From Gammaproteobacteria bacterium (GTDB lineage: Bacteria > Pseudomonadota > Gammaproteobacteria > Pseudomonadales > Oleiphilaceae), in the NCBI GenBank assembly GCA_029268325.1, contig JAJUGC010000138.1, positions 1 through 6,247 on the forward strand: a stretch of DNA of 6,247 nt, read 5' to 3'. The notes beneath the pieces were generated by a model. That model was not told where the DNA came from. It worked only from the letters and a program-made list of their open reading frames with translations, and ran no database searches. A program made the translations under genes and the position numbers. Below are positions 1-5,435 of this stretch, in pieces. How positions within the stretch are numbered: the stretch's first letter is position 1; each line of letters opens with the position of its first letter.

Positions 1-58
1 GGCCAGGGCCCGCGCTGCCCAACCTCCCCCATCAGATAACGGAGTCCCCCATGTTTAA
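1..58 (+). CDS. 3' end of an upstream gene, probably the ABC-transporter ATPase or permease of the operon (partial)
   Basis: Two frames are open from the window edge: one stops with TAA at 37-39, the other with TAA at 56-58, overlapping the first codons of the next gene. Either could be the tail of the preceding operon gene. By the usual order of MCE operons (permease, ATPase, MCE protein, auxiliary lipoprotein) it should be the ATPase, but too few residues are visible to recognise it. The frame ending at 56-58 has an Ala/Pro-rich tail. Identity is inferred from context only. Confidence 0.3.
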   Translation, partial: ARARAAQPPPSDNGVPHV

Positions 59-983
59 GGACAAGCATTACTTCGCTGTGGGGCTTTTTGTCCTGCTGGT
101 TTGCGCTATGGGGGGCTATTTCGTCTACTGGCTGGCGGTAGCCAAAGAGCCTGCGGACACGCGGCGTTACCTAGTGTACTTCGAAGACAGTGTCCGGGGG
201 CTCACCAAAGGCAGCCAGGTCCGATACAAGGGGCTCAATGTGGGCCGGGTGCAGGATGTGCGGATTGCACCAGACAATCCCCACAGGGTCGAAGTCATGC
301 TGGAGATCGAGCAGACCACCCCGATTCTCAGCAACACCCGGGCCAGCATACAGATGCAGGGGGTGACCGGGCTTTCTTATGTGGCCCTTAACCACAGCGG
401 CGACCCGGGAACTGCCGTGCAGTATCCCAACCAAGGAGTTCCCGAGATAGGCTCCACCGAATCCAGTTTCGACCGGCTGATGGAAAGTGCACCTCGGCTG
501 ATGAACCAGGTCACGGAACTGACCCGCAATATCAATCGCCTGTTCAACGACCAAAACATTAGCCGGATTTCCAACATCCTGAAGCAGGTGGAGCAAACCT
601 CTGCCCAACTGGAACCCAGCCTGGTAGAACTGACCAGCGTCCTCCAACAAACCAGTGAAGCGCTACAACATATCACCGAAGCCGCGGAGAATCTGCAGCG
701 CACCAGTGAGCAAGCCCAGCCCCAGATTATGGGTACGCTTAATAACATCGAGCAAACCTCCCGGCATCTGGCCCAGGCAAGCCATCAACTACAAAAGCTG
801 ATCAGTGACAACCAGGGCAGCATCTCCGAATTTGTGCAATCCGGCTTGCCGGAATTCAACCAGCTGATCCGCGAAAGCCGTGCCACCGTCCAGGAAATCC
901 AATCCCTGGCGGAAAGCCTACAGCGCAACCCCAGCCAGCTCATCGTGCCTTCCAATATAGAGCGTACGGAGATCGCCCCATGA
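51..983 (+). CDS. MlaD-like MCE-domain protein, substrate-binding component of a lipid ABC transporter
   Basis: The 310-residue product is a periplasmic, inner-membrane-anchored MCE protein. Members of this family form hexameric rings that bind and pass phospholipids or other hydrophobic molecules between the membranes together with a permease and an ATPase. Residues about 8-30 form a single membrane anchor. Residues about 40-118 are the MCE/MlaD domain, with the typical stretch DSVRGLTKGSQVRYKGLNVG at about 46-65. Residues about 145-280 are a long Gln/Ser/Thr-rich helical, coiled-coil-like tail with repeated QTS and LxxTSE-type units. The length is usual for single-MCE proteins. The start has a GGAG site at 41-44, seven bases upstream. 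The stop overlaps the next start (ATGA), so the two are translationally coupled. Family assignment is strong; the substrate is unknown, and PqiB/YebT-type names are excluded because there is only one MCE domain. Confidence 0.9.
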   Translation: MFKDKHYFAVGLFVLLVCAMGGYFVYWLAVAKEPADTRRYLVYFEDSVRGLTKGSQVRYKGLNVGRVQDVRIAPDNPHRVEVMLEIEQTTPILSNTRASIQMQGVTGLSYVALNHSGDPGTAVQYPNQGVPEIGSTESSFDRLMESAPRLMNQVTELTRNINRLFNDQNISRISNILKQVEQTSAQLEPSLVELTSVLQQTSEALQHITEAAENLQRTSEQAQPQIMGTLNNIEQTSRHLAQASHQLQKLISDNQGSISEFVQSGLPEFNQLIRESRATVQEIQSLAESLQRNPSQLIVPSNIERTEIAP

Positions 984-1597
984 TCGCCCGACTCCTGCTG
1001 ACCGGACTCCTGTTTTTGCTGGCAAGCTGCGAGACCATCATCTCCCCGCCGCCGGCCTCCCAGCTCTATGGCCTACGCCCCTTGCCAGGCCAGTCCGGCG
1101 ATAACCCAAACCAGCCCATCAACCTGGTGATCTCCCGCCCTAGCGCCAGCCCGGCACTGGAGAGGGAGTTCATCACCTTACACAAGGCCGACAACCAGTT
1201 TGGCTATTTCGCCCGTGTACGCTGGACCACATCCACACCTGAGCTGGTAAGGTTTTTCATCATCGACAGCCTGCAAAACCAGGGGCTATTCCAGTCCGTG
1301 ACTCCAGACACCCGGTTTGGCCAAAACAACTACCGCCTGGACATCCATATCCAGGAGTTTCAGGCTAATTACACCCGGGACAGCGAAACACCAGAAGTCC
1401 ACCTGAAACTGGCTTTCACTTTCACCGATATGGCCGGACAAAAGCCCTTGGCAACCTTTGTGGAAAGCCTACGCCTGCCCATTGCTGAAAACCGCCTCAC
1501 CCTGGTCGTGGAAGGCTTCCAATCCGGCATGGAGCAGATCACCACCCAAACCATTCGCCAGATCATGGCGGCATTGAAAGAAATAGACCCGGAGTAA
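980..1597 (+). CDS. PqiC-like ABC-transport auxiliary lipoprotein
   Basis: The 205-residue product starts with a lipoprotein signal peptide (hydrophobic residues 3-15, lipobox LASC with Cys17). The residue after Cys is Glu, not Asp, so outer-membrane sorting is expected under the E. coli rule. The body (about 25-200) resembles the ABC-type transport auxiliary component family (PqiC/YmbA): an early SQLYGLRP segment, an alternating beta-rich middle, and LDIHIQEFQ followed by a late helix ending in IRQIMAALKEI. Members of this family partner MCE proteins and are thought to dock the MCE tunnel on the outer membrane. The 4-base ATGA overlap with the MlaD-like gene supports one complex. A GC-rich spacer without obvious genes follows. 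Confidence 0.85.
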   Translation: MIARLLLTGLLFLLASCETIISPPPASQLYGLRPLPGQSGDNPNQPINLVISRPSASPALEREFITLHKADNQFGYFARVRWTTSTPELVRFFIIDSLQNQGLFQSVTPDTRFGQNNYRLDIHIQEFQANYTRDSETPEVHLKLAFTFTDMAGQKPLATFVESLRLPIAENRLTLVVEGFQSGMEQITTQTIRQIMAALKEIDPE

Positions 1598-1664
1598 CTC
1601 CCCCCTTCACCACCCCGCAAACCGCTCGCCCAAGGCCCTGCAACCAAATTCACATTCCTGAACA

Positions 1665-1683
1665 ATTGGCACTTATTGCCAAT
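1665..1683 (+). repeat. Small inverted repeat in the spacer
   Basis: ATTGGCA (1665-1671) and TGCCAAT (1677-1683) form a perfect 7-bp stem with a 5-base loop. Immediately after lies TGACA-C-TGTCA (1683-1693). No T-run follows, so this is not a clean intrinsic terminator. It could be an operator or part of the 3' end of the transport operon mRNA. Confidence 0.35.
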
Positions 1684-1732
1684 GACACTGTCAGTCATGC
1701 CATGTCCTGGGCCCCCTGAGCCTGGTTACCAT

Positions 1733-1755
1733 GTCCTTGTAACGAGGACTTTTTT
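1733..1755 (+). terminator. Probable intrinsic terminator before the SGNH hydrolase gene
   Basis: GTCCTT (1733-1738) pairs with GAGGAC (1744-1749) around the loop GTAAC, including one G-T pair, and is followed at once by six T (1750-1755). The stem is short, so termination may be partial. It would separate the lipid-transport operon from the hydrolase/foldase pair and leaves only about 50 bases for a promoter of the hydrolase gene. Confidence 0.5.
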
Positions 1756-1769
1756 AGCTGTTGTCGTTG

Positions 1770-1796
1770 TCCGTTACGCAAACAACAATAACGGAG
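1770..1796 (+). promoter_or_regulatory. Hairpin that can mask the ribosome-binding site of the SGNH hydrolase
   Basis: TCCGTTA (1770-1776) is exactly complementary to TAACGGA (1789-1795), with a 12-base loop. The right arm contains most of the Shine-Dalgarno GGAG (1793-1796), which lies eight bases before the ATG at 1805. When folded, the hairpin would cover the ribosome site, which suggests translational control (temperature, protein or RNA dependent). This is seen directly as complementarity; regulation itself is inference. A weak promoter-like pair (TTGTCG at 1761-1766, AACAAT at 1784-1789) overlaps it; if transcription began from that pair, the left arm would be lost. Confidence 0.35.
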
Positions 1797-1804
1797 CAAT
1801 AATA

Positions 1805-2584
1805 ATGAACAAAAATCTACGGGATAACGAAAACAATAATCGCTTCAAAGGTAAAAAGGTCCTGCGTTTCCTGGCAACCATCGGACTGGCTGCAGCCATG
1901 ACCGGATGTGGCAAGCTGGGCTATCTGCTCAGCAACGAGCGCGTCGTTAACGCAGACAACAACGACGTCGTCTTCATCGGCGACTCTATTTTTGCCCTCT
2001 CCGGCAAGATCCAGGACAACCTGGAGGCCAAAGCAGGACAAACCTTCCGCCGCTACACCATCTCCGGCGCCCAATTGGTGGGTGGATTTGTCGCTCCTTC
2101 CATACCGGAACAGTTCGCCATGGCTAAAGCGGACAATCCCAACATCAAAACGATGGTGGGCGATGCCGGCGGCAACGACATCCTGATTCCGGCGATTGCC
2201 CTCGACCCGCATAATTGCCGGACCCAGTGGTACCAGTTCGGCCGGTTGAGCAACAAGTGCAAGGCGTTCATCGATGACTTGTATGTGGCTGGTGTGGACT
2301 TCCTCAATGAACTGGAAGATCAAGGCGTCGAGAACGGCGTGCTGTTGGGCTACTACTACGTGAAAAACGGCCTGATTCCGGTAGCCAACCTGAAAGAAGC
2401 CGTTGATTACGGCAACAGCATCCTGGCCCGGGCCTGTGCTAACTCCACCCTCGACTGCGCCTTCGTCGATCCCCGTCCGGTCATCACCAACCGGGACATT
2501 ATCTTCGACGGCATCCACCCTGCGGACAGTGGGTCGAAAAAGATCGCCGATCTGATCTGGCCGAAACTGCAACGACTCCTGTAA
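1805..2584 (+). CDS. SGNH/GDSL-family hydrolase with lipoprotein-type signal, likely esterase/lipase
   Basis: The 259-residue product carries the SGNH blocks: VVFIGDSIF with nucleophile Ser61 (block I), the SGAQLVGG region (87-94, block II Gly), GDAGGNDIL with Gly122/123-Asn124 (block III), and FDGIHP with Asp235 and His238 (block V). An ester hydrolase acting outside the cytoplasm is therefore expected; the substrate is unknown. The N terminus has a long charged, Asn-rich n-region, a hydrophobic core (about 20-32) and a lipobox-like MTGC with Cys35, so it is probably a lipoprotein. Cys138/Cys152 and Cys211/Cys218 could form disulfides. The start at 1805 is chosen over the upstream in-frame ATG at 1676 because it has GGAG eight bases upstream and puts the signal peptide at the N terminus. 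A lipase-foldase-like gene follows, so it is the likely client. Confidence 0.85.
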   Translation: MNKNLRDNENNNRFKGKKVLRFLATIGLAAAMTGCGKLGYLLSNERVVNADNNDVVFIGDSIFALSGKIQDNLEAKAGQTFRRYTISGAQLVGGFVAPSIPEQFAMAKADNPNIKTMVGDAGGNDILIPAIALDPHNCRTQWYQFGRLSNKCKAFIDDLYVAGVDFLNELEDQGVENGVLLGYYYVKNGLIPVANLKEAVDYGNSILARACANSTLDCAFVDPRPVITNRDIIFDGIHPADSGSKKIADLIWPKLQRLL

Positions 2585-2590
2585 GTACAC

Positions 2591-2616
2591 CAGGTGCGGC
2601 CCTCCGGCCGCACCTG
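2591..2616 (+). repeat. Strong 11-bp hairpin between hydrolase and foldase genes
   Basis: CAGGTGCGGCC (2591-2601) and GGCCGCACCTG (2606-2616) form a perfect GC-rich stem with the loop CTCC, starting six bases after the hydrolase stop. No T-run follows. It could stabilise the hydrolase mRNA, cause pausing or partial termination and so lower foldase expression relative to the hydrolase, or be a Rho-dependent end. A complete stop is unlikely because no clear promoter is visible in the remaining 27 bases before the foldase ATG. Confidence 0.55.
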
Positions 2617-2643
2617 TCGCGGTAACATAAGCAGAACCACACT

Positions 2644-3684
2644 ATGAAGCATCTTAAACCTGTACTGTTACTGGTCGTTTGCTCAGCGGCCATTGGCGGC
2701 GCCTACTACGGCTATGGTCGTTCCGCTCCAGCCGAGCCAGAAAGCTATCTGGAAGCACCCTCCCGCCCGCAAGCCGGCCCCGCCTCCATTGCTTCCCAGG
2801 ATTCCAGCCCCACTGCTAATGACCAGCAGAATGACCTGGTTAAGCAACTGGCCATCCTGTTCCTGGAACGCTATGGCGAAAGCATTGAGCATCCCGCAAC
2901 CCAGGCCAAGCTATACGAGGAATGGCAAACCTTGCTCTCCACCTATCCGGAGCACGGCCAATGGCTGTTTGAGGCAGCACTGGAGCTGGCGTTTCCGGAG
3001 CTGAAAGACCGTATCCTGTCACTTCTCCAACGACTGGCACTTTATCATCAGTGGCTGGACAACAATTATCTGACCTTACAGAGAATGCCCATCCTGGAGC
3101 GCCAGGCCGCCATCTGGGAAAAGCGGGCAGAACTGTTTGGCGCTGATGCGGAGCGGATCTGGGAAGAAGAACAAATCGCCATGAATCAAAAGCAACTGGC
3201 GGTCCAAGAAACCTTGCAGAGGCTGGATCAAGCCCATGACCTCAGTCCCTCTGATGCGGCCTACCAACTCCAGGCAGCCGTTGACGAAGTCTACGGCGAG
3301 GGCTTCGGCCGCCAGCTGATTACCCCCGATGTCATGGCCTCCGCCCTGTTCAGTTTGGAATCCGTGCAGGCCCAACTCCAGGCTTTGCCGGAAGAGGAAC
3401 GCCAAGCCCACCTCAATGCCCTCCGCAGACAGCTGGGTTACCCGGAAGATGTCATTGTCCGGCTGGAAGAGCAGGACAAAAAACGGGATGAACGCTGGAA
3501 GCAGGGATATCAGTACATGGCGGAGCGGGACCAGCTGAGCCGCCAGTACAGCGGTGATCGGCTAACGCAGGAGCTGGACGCCCTGCGGCAAAAGCATTTT
3601 GGCCGTGCCGCACACACCATTGCCCGGGAGGAAGAAGAGGGATTCTATCGCTTCAATCGTCCTCGGCGGCTGGGGCTCAATTGA
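2644..3684 (+). CDS. Lipase-specific foldase (Lif/LimK)-like inner-membrane chaperone
   Basis: The 346-residue product has the Lif layout: an N-terminal membrane anchor (about 5-23), a Pro/Ala/Ser-rich linker (about 27-60), then an almost wholly helical, Gln/Glu/Arg-rich periplasmic body. Typical family stretches are visible: LERYGE (74-79), RAELFGADAERIWEEEQIA (161-179), LPEEERQAHLNALRRQLG (248-265) and LDALRQKHFG (311-320). Foldases of this family fold a secreted lipase in the periplasm before export, and their gene normally sits just after the lipase gene, as here after the SGNH hydrolase. The family's RxxFDY(F/C)L(S/T)AxGE signature is much changed (about 66-79: only the L and GE positions are clearly kept), suggesting a divergent subfamily with a different client. 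The start has only a weak purine-rich ribosome site, so coupling to the gene upstream is plausible. The family is assigned from memory of its style, not a search. Confidence 0.75.
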   Translation: MKHLKPVLLLVVCSAAIGGAYYGYGRSAPAEPESYLEAPSRPQAGPASIASQDSSPTANDQQNDLVKQLAILFLERYGESIEHPATQAKLYEEWQTLLSTYPEHGQWLFEAALELAFPELKDRILSLLQRLALYHQWLDNNYLTLQRMPILERQAAIWEKRAELFGADAERIWEEEQIAMNQKQLAVQETLQRLDQAHDLSPSDAAYQLQAAVDEVYGEGFGRQLITPDVMASALFSLESVQAQLQALPEEERQAHLNALRRQLGYPEDVIVRLEEQDKKRDERWKQGYQYMAERDQLSRQYSGDRLTQELDALRQKHFGRAAHTIAREEEEGFYRFNRPRRLGLN

Positions 3685-3688
3685 GCCC
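3673..3688 (+). repeat. Perfect 16-bp palindrome over the foldase stop codon
   Basis: GGGCTCAA and TTGAGCCC form an uninterrupted palindrome that contains the TGA stop (3682-3684). A second GC-rich element, GGCCG-T-CGGCC (3689-3699), follows directly, then a T-containing stretch ATTCTTT (3710-3716). Together they may serve as a weak transcription end for the operon, or a protein-binding site. Confidence 0.4.
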
Positions 3689-3716
3689 GGCCGTCGGCCT
3701 CATTGAGAGATTCTTT

Positions 3717-3749
3717 ACAGCTCTGCTCCCGACTGACAGCTCTGCTCCC
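3717..3749 (+). repeat. 14-bp tandem-like direct repeat
   Basis: ACAGCTCTGCTCCC occurs twice without mismatch, at 3717-3730 and 3736-3749 (19-base period), between the foldase stop and the next start. It may be a paired binding site for a regulator or a small duplication. No further copy is seen in the window. Confidence 0.5.
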
Positions 3750-3799
3750 CACAAGGCCGCCAAGCCCCACCCAACACAGAGCCCCGAAAGTCAGATCTC

Positions 3800-3805
3800 T
3801 ATAAT
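3800..3805 (+). promoter_or_regulatory. Candidate -10 element TATAAT
   Basis: A perfect TATAAT lies about 90 bases before the ATG at 3895. No good -35 hexamer is found 16-18 bases upstream and there is no TG extension, so an activator would be needed. It could drive the interrupted gene starting at 3895. Confidence 0.3.
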
Positions 3806-3894
3806 GTCCTTCATTCTCCACAAAACTCCCCATAGGCTGCGTTTGTCCAGACGGGGCCATGGGGCCTGTCCACCGTGTCAGCCGGGAGACTCCC

Positions 3895-3937
3895 ATGACC
3901 AGCCAAGACCACTACAAGCGTCTTTCCAAGGATCATC
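3895..3937 (+). pseudogene. 5' end of an unidentified plus-strand gene, cut off at the island junction
   Basis: ATG at 3895 is preceded by GGGAG (3884-3888) at six bases and begins MTSQDHYKRLSKDH, a normal-looking polar N terminus. After about residue 14-15 the frame runs antisense to recognisable hsdM sequence and turns into Pro/Arg/Ser/His-rich nonsense, ending at 4104. I read this as a real gene whose remainder was removed or displaced when the minus-strand sequence joined here. Its family is not recognisable from so few residues. The exact join cannot be placed to the base. Confidence 0.4.
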
Positions 3938-4156
3938 GCGCCAGCTTACCGCCTTGTAGATGGCCTTTTTCTCGGGCGCACCCAGCTTCTTGTCGTGCTC
4001 CTTCAATACGGCCTCGAATTGAGCCCGGAATTCGTTGTGATTGTCACGGTACTTACCACGCACGTACACATCCCGCAGGCGGTCGTCGGCAATGTTCCAA
4101 ATGAAATCCGCAATCCACTTAAGTTGGCTTTGGTCTTGCTGTATTCTGACTTTCAT
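3932..4156 (-). pseudogene. hsdM: hsdM remnant (type I restriction-modification DNA methyltransferase) with a large internal deletion
   Basis: Reading from the ATG at 4156, the product begins like many HsdM subunits: QLKWIADFIWNIAD (11-24) and LRDVYVRGKYRD (27-38). In intact proteins KYRD is followed by a VILPMTV-type stretch and several hundred residues including the methyltransferase NPPY motif. Here residue 38 runs directly into HNEFRAQFEAVLKEHDKKLG (40-59) and AIYKAVSWRD (65-74), which match the style of the HsdM C-terminal region. Most of the protein, including all catalytic motifs, is therefore missing through an in-frame deletion, and the tail after residue 74 is antisense to the truncated gene at 3895. 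It cannot be an active methyltransferase. No hsdS or hsdR is visible in the window. Confidence 0.75.
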
Positions 4157-4362
4157 TAAATTGGCTCGAAGGTTACTGCTGCTACGGCTATTGCCTTGTT
4201 GTCTGATGTCGACCCTGTGGCGAGACGAATCCGTGAACGAATCACTCGATATTTTACCGGCGATTCATAAGTAGTAATAACTTACGTACGGATGCAGTGT
4301 AGACACGCCGGAGCTGAGGGCGAAGGACTATACCCTCGCCACGGGGATCAACGCCGACCATC
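4157..4362. other. Spacer without a supported gene between the hsdM remnant and the lipoprotein gene
   Basis: No ORF here has a convincing ribosome site. A 35-codon minus-strand frame (ATG at 4356, ending VRKLLLLMNRR with stop at 4253-4255) has no visible family. A short AT-rich inverted repeat, TAAGT (4268-4272) and ACTTA (4280-4284), is present. No T-run terminator for the lipoprotein gene is evident. Confidence 0.4.
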
Positions 4363-4746
4363 TTACGTCTTCTGCTGGTCAGTCTTGCATTTGGTGTCTA
4401 GTTCAACCCTATAGCTTTGTCCTTTTAAATACGCGACGCTTGAAAATTTAAAAACATGTCCGCGCACGCAGCGAAGCTCAAGAACTGCCTCTTCGCTCCA
4501 CTCAACTTGCATCCCTTCAAAACTGTCTGTCCTCAGTACCTCCAGCTTCTCCTCCAGCTCACTCTCTGGTTGCTTCACATAGAACCGGTACACGTAAGGT
4601 ACCGTTGCACCGTAATTCGAACGAGTGACAATAAGCTCAGCACTTCTACCTGGACTAGTAAAAACACCCGCTGACTCCACGGACACATCTGCTGAACAGG
4701 CGACCAACCCAAAGCTCACCGCCAACAAACCTGTTTTAATACCCAT
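4363..4746 (-). CDS. Small lipoprotein, candidate immunity protein for the adjacent type 44 toxin
   Basis: The 127-residue product has a lipoprotein signal peptide (hydrophobic 5-15, lipobox LVAC with Cys17, next residue Ser, so outer-membrane sorting likely). The mature part contains SPGRSAELIVTRSNYGATVP (31-50), YVYRFYV and a later VEW...LELRCVRGHVFKFSS segment (about 81-103). This pattern recalls small beta-rich lipoprotein-type domains such as DUF5412, but that resemblance is uncertain. Cys93 and Cys120 could pair. The start at 4746 has GGGGAG upstream at about nine bases; in-frame codons further up (to 4980) are antisense-free but overlap the toxin gene and are rejected. It overlaps the 3' end of the toxin gene by 11 bases, giving strict translational coupling, the usual position of an immunity gene. 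Function is inference from position. Confidence 0.7.
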   Translation of the reverse strand: MGIKTGLLAVSFGLVACSADVSVESAGVFTSPGRSAELIVTRSNYGATVPYVYRFYVKQPESELEEKLEVLRTDSFEGMQVEWSEEAVLELRCVRGHVFKFSSVAYLKGQSYRVELDTKCKTDQQKT

Positions 4747-5056
4747 AGGGCGACTCTCCCCACCAGGTACCCCATACACTCGCGCTGGTACCTGCCCTGC
4801 TCTGCGCCCAACCTGCAGCGCGTAGTAGAATAACCTCAGGAATACCGATGGCGTAGCCGACAGCACCGTAGTTAAAGTTGCCGAAGTCTGCGTAGCCAGA
4901 GCCGCTCTGCTTATAGTCCCATGGCCCCCGATTTCGAACCTGCTGAAAAAACCAGGCAAGATCCATCGGCCCCAAAACAAATCCGATTTGGGACTTCGCC
5001 CCCCAAATATTCATTTCTACGCAGGCACCTTTAGGCTTAGCTGGTATTGCCACCAC
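4736..5056 (-). CDS. Free-standing polymorphic toxin type 44 (Ntox44)-like protein
   Basis: The 106-residue product has the type 44 polymorphic-toxin hallmarks: FFQQVRNRGPWDYKQ (36-50) followed by Y-DFGNFNYGA-G (55-67), then a hydrophobic IPEVILLRAAGWAQ helix (72-85) and a Gly/Trp-rich end. This domain usually sits at the C terminus of long secreted toxins (type VI and other routes). Here it is a separate gene starting at GTG 5056 with a perfect AGGAGG nine bases upstream, and has no signal peptide. Its activity cannot be read from sequence. The protein stops at SPYGY, where as I recall relatives continue with a PYGDDP-type acidic tail of about 20 more residues, so it may be naturally short or damaged. 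The stop lies inside the start region of the lipoprotein gene. Confidence 0.75.
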   Translation of the reverse strand: MVAIPAKPKGACVEMNIWGAKSQIGFVLGPMDLAWFFQQVRNRGPWDYKQSGSGYADFGNFNYGAVGYAIGIPEVILLRAAGWAQSRAGTSASVWGTWWGESPYGY

Positions 5057-5065
5057 AATAAAATT

Positions 5066-5071
5066 CCTCCT
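5066..5071 (-). promoter_or_regulatory. Consensus ribosome-binding site of the toxin gene
   Basis: AGGAGG on the minus strand, nine bases before the GTG at 5056. It decides the start and shows that the toxin domain is translated on its own and is not just the tail of a longer gene. A second in-frame GTG follows directly. Confidence 0.75.
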
Positions 5072-5120
5072 TGAATTTCGTGCTTGGCTTTTAAATGATC
5101 AATGAAGATGAATTTCCGGT

Positions 5121-5149
5121 ATTCTACCCAGAGTAACTCTTTAAACTAA
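5121..5149 (-). promoter_or_regulatory. Weak candidate promoter with small palindrome in the toxin leader
   Basis: TAGAAT (5126-5121) resembles a -10 element; the matching -35 position reads TTAGTT and is poor. AGAGT-A-ACTCT (5130-5140) lies between them and could be an operator. The 124-base leader is AT-rich and otherwise empty. Alternatively the toxin is simply cotranscribed with the genes above it. Confidence 0.2.
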
Positions 5150-5180
5150 CGACCAGCTGTGGCGGATAAATAGCTGCGTT

Positions 5181-5432
5181 CTACAGCTCGGAAACCATCT
5201 TATCCGCACCTTTGCTGGTATAGATTCCACGGTTCTCGGGAAGCTGCCTGAACCGCTTTATCGCAATCCCCACATAACCTTGATCACGAAGACGACGTAT
5301 GTCCTCAAGCGTCGTTTCTGACGGTTTAGGGAAAACGCCTCGCCAGGTAAGCAGCCAGTCATATAGTTGGGCGCTCAACCAGATCGCAAGCGTGGCAATG
5401 GCAACGGTAGCAAGGAAGGTTTCTACAGTCAT
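5181..5432 (-). CDS. Small single-span membrane protein of the toxin cassette
   Basis: The 83-residue product has one hydrophobic segment (about 4-28, LATVAIATLAIWLSAQLYDW) and a polar tail with TLEDIRRLRDQGYVGIAIKR (41-60) and a conserved-looking ENRGIYTSKGADKMV end. No family is recognised. Its ATG comes three bases after the stop of the gene before it (TGA GAA ATG), so the two are coupled and probably work together, for example in membrane targeting, delivery or protection linked to the toxin. That role is inference. Confidence 0.65.
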   Translation of the reverse strand: MTVETFLATVAIATLAIWLSAQLYDWLLTWRGVFPKPSETTLEDIRRLRDQGYVGIAIKRFRQLPENRGIYTSKGADKMVSEL

Positions 5433-5435
5433 TTC

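Noticed and set aside
1676..1804. Upstream in-frame start of the SGNH hydrolase
   Set aside because: It would add 43 residues across a terminator-like hairpin and bury the signal peptide; the ATG at 1805 has a proper ribosome site.
1817..2590. 257-codon open frame on the minus strand
   Set aside because: It lies exactly antisense to the SGNH hydrolase, whose catalytic motifs are clear; it has no family features and is a codon-bias shadow.
3938..4104. Continuation of the plus-strand frame from 3895
   Set aside because: Its Pro/Arg/Ser/His-rich translation is antisense to the recognisable hsdM sequence, so it is not a real protein segment.
3681..4362. tRNA, integrase or attachment site at the island edge
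   Set aside because: I looked for tRNA-like folds, integrase motifs and long direct repeats at the join and found none.
4747..4980. Upstream extension of the lipoprotein frame
   Set aside because: It overlaps the toxin motifs in another frame and would place the lipobox in the middle of the protein; the start at 4746 has GGGGAG upstream.
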